DNA from: Pseudomonadota bacterium
GTDB taxonomy: Bacteria > Myxococcota_A > UBA796 > SXON01
Direction: 5' to 3'
Assembly: GCA_030685065.1 (NCBI GenBank)
Contig: JAUXQH010000005.1
Location: forward strand, 1-41,077
Length of the DNA stretch: 41,077 bases
Shown here: piece after piece, positions 7,745 through 17,419 of the stretch
How positions within the stretch are numbered: the stretch's first letter is position 1
Layout: every line of letters begins with the position of its first letter
Translations under genes and position numbers: made by a program
Notes under the pieces: model-generated
Database searches by the model: none
What the model was told of the DNA's origin: nothing
The model's input: the letters and a program-made list of their open reading frames with translations, nothing else

Positions 7745-9892
7745 TTGGGTGCTCGACCGGCGCCCCACCTATACGGCCGCCCCTCTCCTCGCCAAGCGTG
7801 GAGGCCCCACGCGGACGGGAGCCGATGCCCGCTCGGCGCGGCCCCGGCACAGCATGCGTTATCGCAGGGCGGACACGTCGAGGTCAGCACGAGAACGGGA
7901 GCGCCGGGTCTGGGTACACGCGTCGGGCGCCTCGTCCGGAACCTCGGGCTGCTCCTGGCGCTGCCCGCGGCGGTGCTCTTCGGCGTGAACATGTTCATCA
8001 ACCTCGGGCTGCCGATGGTGCTGAACCTGCAGCCCGAGCAGGTCCGGATCACGTACGAAGTCGCCTGGATGATCGTCCCGTTCGACGTCGAGGTGCGCCA
8101 GCTGCGGATCCGCTCGCAGAGCCCCAACGACCAGCTGATCATCGAGGTCGACCGCGCGTCCGCCACCCTCGATCTGACCGCCCTGGTCGACCGCACGTTC
8201 AGCGCCCACACGATCGAGGCGCACGGGGCCAGCTTTCGCTACCGCATCCGCGAGGACGCGCCGGTCGTGGTCGATCCCGCCGCGCCCATCGTCGTTCCGC
8301 CCGTCGTCCTTCCGCCCCCCATCGCCGTGGTGGCGCTTCCCGCGCCGGTGGCCGTTCCCGAGCCGGAGCTCCCCTCCCGCACCCCGCCCATCGAGGGCCT
8401 GCAGAACCCGCCGGTGCCCCGGCCGGAGGACATCTACCCGCCCCCAGGCGACTTCTGGACGGTCGTGCTCGCGAATGTCACCGTCGAGGGGATCCGCGAG
8501 ATCTGGATGGAGGACTACCACTTCGTCGGCGACGCCCGCATCACCACCGGCGAGTTCCGCCTCCAGCCCACCCTGTTCGTGTCGACAAAGGACACCGTGC
8601 TCGAGATCCGGGACGGGCAGATCCTCACCGGCGAGGATCCGCTGCTCCTCGGGCTCCGCGGGAAGGTCACGGTCGGGCTCGACGGGCTCCGCCCGAAGGA
8701 GCACCCGGGCCGCACCGTGTTCGGCTTCCTGTCGGCGCACGCCACGCTCGACGCGAACGTCAAGAACCTCGGCTTCCTCGATTACTATCTGCGCAAGGCG
8801 CCATGGCTCGGGATCCACGGTGGCGCCGGGGCCATCCACGTCGACCTCTCGATGGAGAACGGGGCCTTTCAGGTCGGGAGCCTGCTGACGGCGGGGGTGG
8901 ACGACATCGCCGCGCGGTTCTTGTCCTACTCGGTCGTGGGGGACGGCGGCGTGCGCTTTGAAGTCACGACGCAGGCCGACGGGGCGCCGGAGTCCCGCCT
9001 CGCCGTGGCGTTCGACGACTTCGCGATCACGCGCGACGGCGACGCCACTCCCCACGTGGAGGGCAAGGGCTTCCTCGTGTCGGCCCGCACCGACGACGTG
9101 GCGCTCGATGCCCCGTTCACCGCGCTCGACGTGGTTCTGGAGATCCCGCGCTCAGACGTGCGGGACGTGGGCGTGTTCAACGCCTACCTGCCCCGAGACA
9201 TCGGGCTGTCCCTCTTGGGGGGGACCGGCTCGGTGCACGGCCGCCTCGAGGTGTCCACCGTCGACAACATCGGCCGCGGCGAGCTGTTCCTGGCCGGCAA
9301 GCGGCTCAGCGCCAGGCTGGACGATCTCACGATCATCGGCGACCTCGCGCTCCACGCCGTGGTGCCGGAGGGGCGCCTGGAAGAGGGGCACTACGACATC
9401 TCCGGGTCGCGGCTCGAGCTCCGCAACGTGAGCGTCTCGGACAGGACCGGCCGGCGGAGCGGCAAGGACGACTCGAACGGGTGGTGGGCGACCATCGCGC
9501 TTCCGCGGGGCTACGCGGCGAACGGCGCGGCGGTGTTCCTCGACGCGACGCTCGAGGTGAAGCTGCGGGACACCGTGCCGTTCATCACCATCTTCGCCCA
9601 GAAACAGGCTGTGCCGGGCTTCGTCCGGGGCATGCTGGACATCAAGAACGTGTCGGGCGAGGCGCGCATCCGCCTCGGGGACACCGTGCTTCACCTGCCC
9701 ACGTTCGAGGTCCGGGGCGGCAAGAACTTCTTGTTGTCGATGCAGCTTCGACGCAAACAACTCGAGTACTTCGGCCACCTGTATGTACGGTTCGGCGTGC
9801 TCTCCCTCGGCATGGAGCTCATCGGGAAGAAGAGCCGGGTACACGTGATCGGCGCGCGGCGGTGGTACGAGGCGCAAGCGGACGTCGAGTGA
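7745..9892 (+). CDS. AsmA/TamB-like anchored beta-rich periplasmic protein
   Basis: Up to 715 aa. A single N-terminal membrane helix (LGLLLALPAAVLFGVNMF) is followed by a long periplasmic part of alternating beta-strands, interrupted by a Pro/Val-rich linker (about residues 175-220). The overall look resembles AsmA-clan or TamB-type bridge-like lipid-transfer proteins, but no specific family is recognised. The start is uncertain. TTG at 7745 is the only canonical start that keeps the membrane helix, yet the first 55 codons look non-coding. A CTG at 7910 has GGGAG 8 nt upstream and would give MGTRVGRLVRN directly before the helix. It precedes the Omp85 and TamB genes on the same strand (87-nt gap), which supports a shared envelope role by inference. 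Confidence 0.75.
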   Translation: MGARPAPHLYGRPSPRQAWRPHADGSRCPLGAAPAQHALSQGGHVEVSTRTGAPGLGTRVGRLVRNLGLLLALPAAVLFGVNMFINLGLPMVLNLQPEQVRITYEVAWMIVPFDVEVRQLRIRSQSPNDQLIIEVDRASATLDLTALVDRTFSAHTIEAHGASFRYRIREDAPVVVDPAAPIVVPPVVLPPPIAVVALPAPVAVPEPELPSRTPPIEGLQNPPVPRPEDIYPPPGDFWTVVLANVTVEGIREIWMEDYHFVGDARITTGEFRLQPTLFVSTKDTVLEIRDGQILTGEDPLLLGLRGKVTVGLDGLRPKEHPGRTVFGFLSAHATLDANVKNLGFLDYYLRKAPWLGIHGGAGAIHVDLSMENGAFQVGSLLTAGVDDIAARFLSYSVVGDGGVRFEVTTQADGAPESRLAVAFDDFAITRDGDATPHVEGKGFLVSARTDDVALDAPFTALDVVLEIPRSDVRDVGVFNAYLPRDIGLSLLGGTGSVHGRLEVSTVDNIGRGELFLAGKRLSARLDDLTIIGDLALHAVVPEGRLEEGHYDISGSRLELRNVSVSDRTGRRSGKDDSNGWWATIALPRGYAANGAAVFLDATLEVKLRDTVPFITIFAQKQAVPGFVRGMLDIKNVSGEARIRLGDTVLHLPTFEVRGGKNFLLSMQLRRKQLEYFGHLYVRFGVLSLGMELIGKKSRVHVIGARRWYEAQADVE

Positions 9893-9979
9893 CTCGGGAT
9901 TCGGCTCAGGAGGTCTGGATTTCCCTCGAACGGTGACATCCGTACCCGACCTGGACGTGGTCGAACACGACCGGGGTAC

Positions 9980-12082
9980 ATGGCACGGATCGTGCCTCGC
10001 TCCAGCCGGCTCTCCATGCCCCTCGCACTCCTGCTCCTCGCCGGCTGCGCGTCGCGCCGCGCTGGGGACGCATTGGGCAGCGTCGACTTCGTGTTCGAGG
10101 GCGAGCGCGGGGACAAGCGCGTGCAGGGAAGCTTCACCCGGCCCAACAAGCGTGCGATGCGCAACACGATGAGCCACCCCGCGCCGCGGTGGCAGTCGTT
10201 CCTCGTGCCCGGCCTCGTGGAGCCCACCTGGCTCGCCCGCGATCAGCTCGACAGCGACGTCTACCGCATCGAGATCTATTTCGCGAACCAGGGCTATTTC
10301 GACGCGCGCTTCCTCGGATGGGAGCTGCGCCGCGAGAGCCCCGCCGGGAAGCCGGTCCAGCGGCTCCGCGCGATCGGCCACGTGGCGGAGGGGGAGCCCT
10401 CCCTGCTGGCCGAGGACGTGGTGTTCGTCGGGATCGACAAGATGGGGGCCCCGCTCCAGCGCCGCGTCCGCTCGATGGCCGTCCTCGAGAAGGGCGACAT
10501 CTTCACGCTCGAAGGCTACGAGGCGACGCTCCGGAGCGTCCGCGGCACCTTGTTGGACCGCTCGTACGCGTACGCCAAGGTGACCGGCAACGTGCAGGTC
10601 CGCGCGGATGAGCACCTCGTGGACATCCAGGTCGCCGTGATCTCCGGGCCCGCGTCCCGCTTCGGCGCCATCACGATCGAGGGCCTGGAGAAGGTCCCCG
10701 AGCCCATCGTTCGCGAGCTGTTGGACGTGGAGGAGGGCGAGCCCTTCTCGGCCTCGGCGATCGCCCGCACCCGCGCGAAGCTCTACGCGCTGCACGTCTT
10801 CGGCGTGGTCGACATCGTGCCCGACCTGTCGGATCCCACGTCGTCGACGGTGCCCGTCCGGATCCAGGTCAAGGAAGCGAAGTTCCGGGAGCTCCGGGCA
10901 GGGCCGGTGTTCGAGGCGGAGACCGGGAAGATCGCGCTCATGGCGCAGGCCAACTACAAGGACCAGAACGTCGGCGGCCGCTTGTGGCGCACCGAGCAGG
11001 AAACCCGCGTCGGCGTGGGCGCGATCGTCGAGAACATCCAGGCCCTGCCGGCGCTCCGCCCCGCCGATCTGAAGCCCGTGCTCGACGTCAAGGGCCTGGC
11101 GGAGCTGCCCCACCTCTTCGGCGGCGACTGGTCGCAGGTCAACGAGGGGCGCGTGGAGGTGGGCCTCGAGCCCGCCTACTCCTACTTCGCCGCGTCGTTC
11201 GCCCCGACCGTGGCGTACACGGGGTTCGAGAAGCTTCGGCTCTCGCTCGGCTACCGCATCCGCTACTTCGACTACTTCGACTACGAGGAAGGCAGCCTCG
11301 ACGCGATCGAGGACTCGCCGCTCGGCCGGGACCTGACGGATCCGTACCTCCTCTCCATGTTGGAGCAGAGGGTCGTCTACGACGGGCGCAACGACCCGGT
11401 GAACACGACGCGGGGTTGGTACTGGAGCGCTGCTCTGGCCGAGGCCGGCGTGTTCGACGAGGGAGACTTCAGCTTCTTTCGCGCGGTGGCGGAGGTGCGC
11501 GCCTACCGGGGGATCCTCTCCATCTTCGGCTGGGATCCCGACACCGTCGTCGCGGGGCGGCTCGGCGGCGGCATCATCATCCCCTACGGATCGGCGGACA
11601 CGGGGGCCAAGCCGGTCGCGCCGTACGCGGAGCTGCTCTACCTGGGCGGATCCAATACCGTCCGCGGATGGGCGGCCAACCGACTCGGGCCCTGGATCGA
11701 CGTTCCGTGCGAGGACGCCCACGAGTTCCCCCTTCCCGACCTCCCCGCCGACTTCCCCCCGCTCGAGCTCCCGCACGCATGCTCCACGCTGGAACACCAG
11801 CTCCCCGCGGGCGGCAATCTCCAGCTGTTCGGGAACTTCGAGATCCGGAAGGGCCTGCCGCTCGGGCTCACCGGCGTGCTGTTCGTGGACGCCGGCCGCG
11901 TGTGGGACCGCGTCGACAAGTTCAATTTCAGCGAGATCCAGGTCAGCGTGGGTGGCGGGGTGCGGTACGGCACCCCCGTCGGCCCCATCCGGCTCGACGT
12001 CGGGTTTCGCCTGAGTGACCCGGAGTACTTCGACGGCCATCCCCGTCCGACGGTGCACCTCTCGCTCGCCGAGGCCTTCTGA
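9980..12082 (+). CDS. Omp85/TamA-type outer-membrane barrel with lipobox
   Basis: This 700-aa protein begins with a signal peptide ending in the lipobox LLAGC (Cys23; a start at 10016 would leave 10 residues before this Cys). POTRA-like repeats follow, the clearest running from ASRFGAITIEGLEKV to VPVRIQVKEAKF. The C-terminal part is a 16-strand Omp85-type barrel. The family's L6 motif is present as VRGW (about residues 561-564), and the protein ends in an aromatic strand (HLSLAEAF). An insertion just after the L6 motif carries two cysteines (577 and 601). The stop codon overlaps the TamB ATG (TGATG), so the two genes are translationally coupled, which argues for a TamA role rather than BamA. 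Lipidation of an Omp85 protein is unusual. Confidence 0.9.
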   Translation: MARIVPRSSRLSMPLALLLLAGCASRRAGDALGSVDFVFEGERGDKRVQGSFTRPNKRAMRNTMSHPAPRWQSFLVPGLVEPTWLARDQLDSDVYRIEIYFANQGYFDARFLGWELRRESPAGKPVQRLRAIGHVAEGEPSLLAEDVVFVGIDKMGAPLQRRVRSMAVLEKGDIFTLEGYEATLRSVRGTLLDRSYAYAKVTGNVQVRADEHLVDIQVAVISGPASRFGAITIEGLEKVPEPIVRELLDVEEGEPFSASAIARTRAKLYALHVFGVVDIVPDLSDPTSSTVPVRIQVKEAKFRELRAGPVFEAETGKIALMAQANYKDQNVGGRLWRTEQETRVGVGAIVENIQALPALRPADLKPVLDVKGLAELPHLFGGDWSQVNEGRVEVGLEPAYSYFAASFAPTVAYTGFEKLRLSLGYRIRYFDYFDYEEGSLDAIEDSPLGRDLTDPYLLSMLEQRVVYDGRNDPVNTTRGWYWSAALAEAGVFDEGDFSFFRAVAEVRAYRGILSIFGWDPDTVVAGRLGGGIIIPYGSADTGAKPVAPYAELLYLGGSNTVRGWAANRLGPWIDVPCEDAHEFPLPDLPADFPPLELPHACSTLEHQLPAGGNLQLFGNFEIRKGLPLGLTGVLFVDAGRVWDRVDKFNFSEIQVSVGGGVRYGTPVGPIRLDVGFRLSDPEYFDGHPRPTVHLSLAEAF

Positions 12083-15000
12083 TGAGCGCCGAGGGCGAGC
12101 CCCCCGCGCCCCCCGCGCCCGAGCCCCCCGCGCCCGCGCCCCTCGACGCGCCGCCGGTAGCTCGCCGCCGCTGGCGCCTCCTCTCGGGCTGCTTCGTCGT
12201 GTTCGCGTCCGTATTCGGGCTGCTCGCGGCGGTCCTGATCGGGGCGGCCATCGCCGCACGTACGGACGGGGGGCGCGCCTGGATCCGGGATCAGCTCGTC
12301 ACGCTCATCTCGCCCGTGAACGGCGCGCTCGCGGTGGGCGCCCTGGAGACCGACCTGTTCTCCCAGGCCGTCGCCCGCGACATCACGCTGACGGACGCCG
12401 CGGGCAACACGGTCGGCCACGTCGACACCCTGTCCGTGACCTACCGGCTCGGGGGGCTCGTCGGGCGCCGGCTCGTGGTGCCGACGGTGCGCATCGAGGG
12501 GCTCGACCTCACGCTGACCGACAGCGCCGCGGGCCTCGACATCGCCGGGATGTGGGACGACGGCAGCCCGCCCACCGGCAAGGCGTGGACCGGCCTCGGG
12601 TTCGACCTGGTGCTTCCGGACGTGCACGTGAGCGACGCGAACGTGCATTACCGGCGCGTGGTCGAGGGCGGTGAGGTCGCGGCCGCCCCGGCCTACTCCG
12701 ACTACGGCTTCGACGGCGCCACGCTCCAGGCCGGCGTGGAGCTGCGCGGCTCGGCGGTCCTCGTGACCGGCCTGGAGCTCGACGCGCCTGCCACGACCCC
12801 GGCCCTCGGCGCGCTCTCCCTCGGGTCGGACATGCGCTGGGATCCCGCCAATCTCTGGTTCGATCGCGCCGACCTCGCCGTCGGGCCCAACCAGGCCTCG
12901 CTCGTGGGCGGCATCGGCCGCCTGAACGCCGAGGCGACCGTGGGGGTGCAGGTGGTGGCGCTCCACGTCGACACCGACTCGCTCGCGCCGTTGGTGGCGG
13001 GGGCGCCGCTGCCCGTCACGGGCGTGTTCGACGCGACCGGCAGCGTGGCCGGGCTGATGCGCGCCCCCACGGCGGTCCTCGAGGTGCTGACCCCGGGCGG
13101 CGCGCTGCACGCGAACGCCGCGCTCGACCTGCGCGAGGCCCGCCCGACGTGGAAGGCCAACCTCGTGCTCGACACCGTCTCCATCCATTCCTTCGTCCCC
13201 GCCGCGCCCGATCCCACCGTCGTCGGCGGGGCGGTGACCGTCGATGGCGCGGGCCTCACCTGGCCCGATGACCTCGAGGGCAACGTCACCTTCGACCTCA
13301 CCTCGCCCGAGCTCGCCACGCTCGACGCGCTCGCCGCCCGCGGCACCGCCCACCTCGCGAAGGGCGTGATCGTGGCCCCCGCCGTGCACCTCGACGGGCC
13401 CGGGATGGGGGTCGACGGCGCGGTCACCGTGCGCCTCCTCGAGGAGTCGGGCGACGCGCGGCTCGAGACGGTCTTCGTCGACCTCGCGCGGCTCGACCGC
13501 TTCGGCGCGCCGGGCGGCCGGGGCCGGGTGACCTTCGCGGGGAACGTGCGGTACGGGTGGGGGGAGCGCCTCGGCTTCGCGGCCGATGGGGCCATCCGCG
13601 GTAGCCGGGTCGGGTGGGCGGACATCCTCGACGCGACCACGGTGAGCGGCCCGGTGGCGGCGTCGTGGAGCGCGGAGCGCGGGGTGGACGCCACGGTGGG
13701 GCTCGATCTGAGCGCCGTCGTCCCGGTGGCGGCCACGGCCTACTCCGCCGCGACGGGCCGGCTCGACGCCACGTTCGCCCTCGCCCCGGGCGGCGCGCTC
13801 GCCGTCGACGGGGTGACCACCCTCGCGGGCGTCGTCGGCCCCGAGGTGAGCATCGGGAGCATCGATGCCACCGTCGCGATGACGCGCACCTCCGCCGGGC
13901 GCATGGATGGGACGGCCGACCTCACGACCTCCGCCCTGGCCGTGGCGGGGATCCGCTCCGATCGCGGCGTGGGGCACGCGCGGTTCGCCGGAGAGACCAT
14001 CATGGTCGTGCTCGACCTGATGGACGAGAAGCGCACGGTCGTGGGGCTCGACGGGGAGATCGACGTCGGGGCGCTCGCGATTCGGGCGCGGCGCCTGGAG
14101 CTCGCGCCCACCGCGGAGCTCGCGTGGAAGAACGAGGGGGTGCAGCGGCTCCGACTGGTCGAGGGCGGCGCCCGGGACGTCCACCTGCGGCTCGTGTCCG
14201 AAACCTCGAGCATCGCGGTCGACGGCGGCGGGCAGCTGAAGGGCCTGCTCGATCTTCGCGTCGACGCCCGTGATCTGCGCCTGGACACGCTCGCCAGGCT
14301 GTGGCCCGACCGCTTCGCCGGCTACGCCGGGCGGGTCGATCTGCGCGGGTCGATCGAGGGGCACGCGTCCCGGCCGTCCCTCCTCGTCGACCTCGCCGCC
14401 GTCGGCCTCAGCGTGCCCGATGTCGTCCAGGCGCTGGATCTGAACGTCCAGGCCGTCGGAGGAGACCGCCGCCTGAGCGTCGAGGGCGACATCCGGGCCG
14501 GCGGCGGCACCCTCGCGCGCGTGGACGCCGACCTCCCGTTCTCGCTCGCCCTCGCCGCCCCCGGCCTGCTCACCGACGGCGACGTCGACATCCACGTGAT
14601 CGTGCCCCCCTCGGGCTCCGAGGGGTGGACGGCCGCGCTGCCCGGCGTCGACCTCCCGACCTTCCGCGCCTCCGCCGAGATCGTGCTCACCGGACCGGTG
14701 CTCGATCCCACGCTGAGCGTGGTGGCGGCCGTCGCGGCGCCGATCGGACAGCAGAGCGACTGGGTGCGCGTGGATCTGGACGGCTCCACGGTCGGGGGCC
14801 TCTTCCAGGTCCGGGCGGTCGCCCGGGAGCGCCTCGAGCGGCGCGCCCAGGTGGAGGGCACGGTCGCGCTGCACGTCCGCGAGGTGGTGCGGAGCCTGCT
14901 CGGCGAGGGCCCCGCGATCGATCTTGCGGCCCCCGAGTCCTGGGTGGGCGCCATCGAGCTCGACGTGGTGCCCCTCCGGCTCCCCATCCAGACCCTCGCC

Positions 15001-16704
15001 GCCCTCGTCGAGCTTCCGGCGAGCCTCCTCGGGGATCTCTCCGGCGGCGTCCACGTGAGCGGGGATGTGCGCGCCCCGCGGGTCGAGGGCGCCCTGTTCC
15101 TCACGGGCGGCCGGCTCGGAGAGGCCTCCTTGTCCCCGGCGATCGTGGCGGTGATCCCCACCGAGGGGGGCTACCAGGTCGACGCGAACCTGGGCTTCGG
15201 CGGCCCGAGCGCCGTGGCCGTCACCGGGTTCATCCCCTTCGCCCCCACGCTGAAGGGCGATTTCGGCGCGGAGCTCGCGCGCACCGGCCTCGCGATCGCC
15301 GTCACCGCCGTCGATGTCCCGCTCGCGGCCATCAGCGCGGCGTGGCCGCCGCTCGAGGACGGCAGCGGCACCGTGTCGGTGAACGGCACCGTCACCGGCT
15401 CCCTCGCGGACCCCGCCCCCGACTTCACCTTCGGGCTCGAGCAGGGCGACTTCGTGCTCGCGCTCACCGGCGTGCACTACAGCGAGGCCGAGTTCTCCGG
15501 CGTGTTCACGCACGACGGGCTCCGGATCGACGGCCTCCACGTGCGCACCTCGCGCGTGAGCCGCGCCCGCCGCGGAAAGAGCGAGGCGCCCGCGCGTGAC
15601 GGCGTCAACACCGGCACCATCAACGGCACCGTCACCGCCAAGCGCGTCGGGGACCGCCCGGTGTTCGACGGCAAGCTCGACTTCGATCGCGCCTGGATCG
15701 TGGACCTCCCGGCGCAGGTGCTCCGCACCCAGGGCAGCCTCACGGTGTCCGATCGCGCCGAGAAGCTCCGGGTCACCGGGCAGCTCGCGGTGGTCGAGGG
15801 GCAGCTGGTCGTGCCCGAGCGCTTCTTCACCAAGACGAGCGCGCTCTCGCTCGACTCCGACATCGAGGTCATCCGCGCGGGGGACGCCGTCCGAGAGACC
15901 CCCCGCGACGCCACGGAGGAGGGGCTCGGCATTCCCAAGTGGCTCGACCTCGACGTGACCGTCAAGCTCGCCCGCAACGCCTTCATCGACGCGGTCCTCC
16001 CGCTCGAGCAGATGCTGATGAGCGAGCTCAAGGGCTTCTCGACGATCAAGGTGAGCGCCCAGCTCGACGGCGAGCTCGACGCCCGCATCTGGGAGGGGGA
16101 GCTCTCGCTGGTCGGCCAATTGGTGCCCCTACGCGGCACGGCGCACGTGTTCAGCGTGCCCTTCGAGCTCACCGGCGACTCGATCTCGTTCACCGGCCGC
16201 GACTTCGCCGATCCGGTGCTGGACCTGGTCGCGGTGCACCAGAACTCCCAATACGGCGACGTGACCACCCACATCACGGGCACGCCGTCGTCGCTCGGCT
16301 TGTCGTTCTCGAGCGACAACCCCGACCTCGCGCCCGACGACGTGTTGGCCGTGCTCATCCTCGGCAGCCCCACGAGCGAGGTGGGCGCGGGGGAGAGCGC
16401 CGCGTCGAACGAGCTGCTGACCGGGGCCATCGCCTCCGTCGCGAGCTCGCTCGTGAAGGACGAGAGCAGCAGCTCGCGCGCCTTCGACGTGTTCGATCTG
16501 AGCGCCGGGGGCGTGCGCGTCGGCAAGCGCGTGGGCGACAACATGTTCCTGCTCGGCGCCTACAACTGGGACGCCGATCCCACCGAGGAGAACGTGGGAG
16601 AGGTCACGCTGGAGGTCCGGTTGGATCGCGCGTGGCAGTTCGACTTCACCACGGGCACGTCGGGGATCAGCTCGGTGGGGTTGACACGGAAATGGCGGTT
16701 CTGA
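12082..16704 (+). CDS. tamB: TamB translocation/assembly module protein
   Basis: This 1540-aa protein has a Pro/Ala-rich cytoplasmic head (residues 1-27), one membrane helix (about 33-59) and then more than 1400 residues of repetitive beta-strand. The C-terminal 350 residues show the TamB/DUF490 pattern, including repeated G-x-v/l strands, FTGRDFADPVLDLVAVH and SFSSDNPDLAPDDVLAVLILG. The last strand (SVGLTRKWRF) has the usual aromatic end that docks in the TamA barrel. The beta-taco groove of this family carries lipids or unfolded OMPs across the periplasm. The length is at the upper end of the family range. Its start overlaps the Omp85 stop, which fixes the partner. Confidence 0.93.
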   Translation: MSAEGEPPAPPAPEPPAPAPLDAPPVARRRWRLLSGCFVVFASVFGLLAAVLIGAAIAARTDGGRAWIRDQLVTLISPVNGALAVGALETDLFSQAVARDITLTDAAGNTVGHVDTLSVTYRLGGLVGRRLVVPTVRIEGLDLTLTDSAAGLDIAGMWDDGSPPTGKAWTGLGFDLVLPDVHVSDANVHYRRVVEGGEVAAAPAYSDYGFDGATLQAGVELRGSAVLVTGLELDAPATTPALGALSLGSDMRWDPANLWFDRADLAVGPNQASLVGGIGRLNAEATVGVQVVALHVDTDSLAPLVAGAPLPVTGVFDATGSVAGLMRAPTAVLEVLTPGGALHANAALDLREARPTWKANLVLDTVSIHSFVPAAPDPTVVGGAVTVDGAGLTWPDDLEGNVTFDLTSPELATLDALAARGTAHLAKGVIVAPAVHLDGPGMGVDGAVTVRLLEESGDARLETVFVDLARLDRFGAPGGRGRVTFAGNVRYGWGERLGFAADGAIRGSRVGWADILDATTVSGPVAASWSAERGVDATVGLDLSAVVPVAATAYSAATGRLDATFALAPGGALAVDGVTTLAGVVGPEVSIGSIDATVAMTRTSAGRMDGTADLTTSALAVAGIRSDRGVGHARFAGETIMVVLDLMDEKRTVVGLDGEIDVGALAIRARRLELAPTAELAWKNEGVQRLRLVEGGARDVHLRLVSETSSIAVDGGGQLKGLLDLRVDARDLRLDTLARLWPDRFAGYAGRVDLRGSIEGHASRPSLLVDLAAVGLSVPDVVQALDLNVQAVGGDRRLSVEGDIRAGGGTLARVDADLPFSLALAAPGLLTDGDVDIHVIVPPSGSEGWTAALPGVDLPTFRASAEIVLTGPVLDPTLSVVAAVAAPIGQQSDWVRVDLDGSTVGGLFQVRAVARERLERRAQVEGTVALHVREVVRSLLGEGPAIDLAAPESWVGAIELDVVPLRLPIQTLAALVELPASLLGDLSGGVHVSGDVRAPRVEGALFLTGGRLGEASLSPAIVAVIPTEGGYQVDANLGFGGPSAVAVTGFIPFAPTLKGDFGAELARTGLAIAVTAVDVPLAAISAAWPPLEDGSGTVSVNGTVTGSLADPAPDFTFGLEQGDFVLALTGVHYSEAEFSGVFTHDGLRIDGLHVRTSRVSRARRGKSEAPARDGVNTGTINGTVTAKRVGDRPVFDGKLDFDRAWIVDLPAQVLRTQGSLTVSDRAEKLRVTGQLAVVEGQLVVPERFFTKTSALSLDSDIEVIRAGDAVRETPRDATEEGLGIPKWLDLDVTVKLARNAFIDAVLPLEQMLMSELKGFSTIKVSAQLDGELDARIWEGELSLVGQLVPLRGTAHVFSVPFELTGDSISFTGRDFADPVLDLVAVHQNSQYGDVTTHITGTPSSLGLSFSSDNPDLAPDDVLAVLILGSPTSEVGAGESAASNELLTGAIASVASSLVKDESSSSRAFDVFDLSAGGVRVGKRVGDNMFLLGAYNWDADPTEENVGEVTLEVRLDRAWQFDFTTGTSGISSVGLTRKWRF

Positions 16705-16754
16705 CTGGTTCCGGACGCGCGGGGCTCCCGGGGTGGCGCGCCCCGCCCCCGCCG

Positions 16755-16787
16755 CATACTCCGCCGTCCGCCCCCTTCTGACCGGAG
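16755..16787 (+). promoter_or_regulatory. possible -10 and RBS of the AIM24 operon
   Basis: CATACT (16755-16760; four of six matches to TATAAT) is followed by a Shine-Dalgarno GGAG (16784-16787) 8 nt before the GTG start at 16796. No convincing -35 element is seen. This is a weak call from a short gap after tamB. Confidence 0.3.
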
Positions 16788-16795
16788 CCTCGCCC

Positions 16796-17416
16796 GTGCC
16801 CACGTTCCACCTGAACAATGAGCGGCTCCTCGAGGTCACCCTCGCGAACGAGAAGGTGCTCGCCCTCGCCGGAGCCATGGTGGCCTACCACGGCGCGATC
16901 AAGTTCGAGAAGTCGCTCACCGGGGGCGAGGGCTTCTTCGGCGCGCTCAAGCGCAAGGTCGCGAACGAGTCGTTCGACCTGATGATCTCCAGCGGCACCG
17001 GCACCGTCTTCTTCGCCAACCAGGCGCGGGAGATCACGGTCATCCCGCTGCGGGGCGAGAAGATCTTCGTCGAGAGCCGCAGCCTCCTCGCGCTGGACGC
17101 CGGCCTGAAGACCAACACCGTGTTCGCCGGCCTCCGCGGCGCCGCGTCGGGCCAGGGCCTCTTCACCACCACGGTCGAGGGCACCGGCAGCGTCGCGATC
17201 ATGTCGTTCGGCAACCTCCTCGAGCTGGAGGTCACCCCGGCCACCCCGCTGTTCGTCGATCCCGACGCGTTCATCGGCTTCATGGGCCAGCTCACGCAGG
17301 AATTCGTGTTCGACGTCAACTGGCGCACCATGGTCGGGCAGTCCTCCGGGGAGTCCTACCAACTCAAGTTCAGCGGCACCGGCGTGGTGTACGTCCAGCC
17401 CAGCGAGCGGAAGTAA
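16796..17416 (+). CDS. AIM24 family protein, copy 1
   Basis: This 206-aa soluble all-beta protein belongs to the AIM24/TRAP-like family. It has the family's opening strand pattern (FHLNNERLLEVTL), a central block (FFANQAREITVIPL) and the conserved C-terminus GESYQLKFSGTGVVYVQ. The GTG at 16796 was chosen because GGAG lies 8 nt upstream and the family normally starts here. Bacterial AIM24 proteins have no settled function; the yeast relative is mitochondrial. It is the first of three paralogues in a row with 3-5 nt gaps, so they form an operon and probably a hetero-oligomer. Confidence 0.88.
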   Translation: MPTFHLNNERLLEVTLANEKVLALAGAMVAYHGAIKFEKSLTGGEGFFGALKRKVANESFDLMISSGTGTVFFANQAREITVIPLRGEKIFVESRSLLALDAGLKTNTVFAGLRGAASGQGLFTTTVEGTGSVAIMSFGNLLELEVTPATPLFVDPDAFIGFMGQLTQEFVFDVNWRTMVGQSSGESYQLKFSGTGVVYVQPSERK

Positions 17417-17419
17417 CAG

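Noticed and set aside
3852..7988. Plus-strand open frame of about 1378 codons antisense to the RND pump genes
   Set aside because: High-GC shadow: the translation is a repetitive His/Glu/Arg/Ala mix without any domain, while the opposite strand encodes a clear RND permease and adaptor.
11638..16119. Minus-strand open frame of about 1493 codons opposite tamB
   Set aside because: Low-complexity Arg/Gly/Glu/His-rich translation with no motif; tamB and the Omp85 gene on the plus strand are coherent along the whole length.
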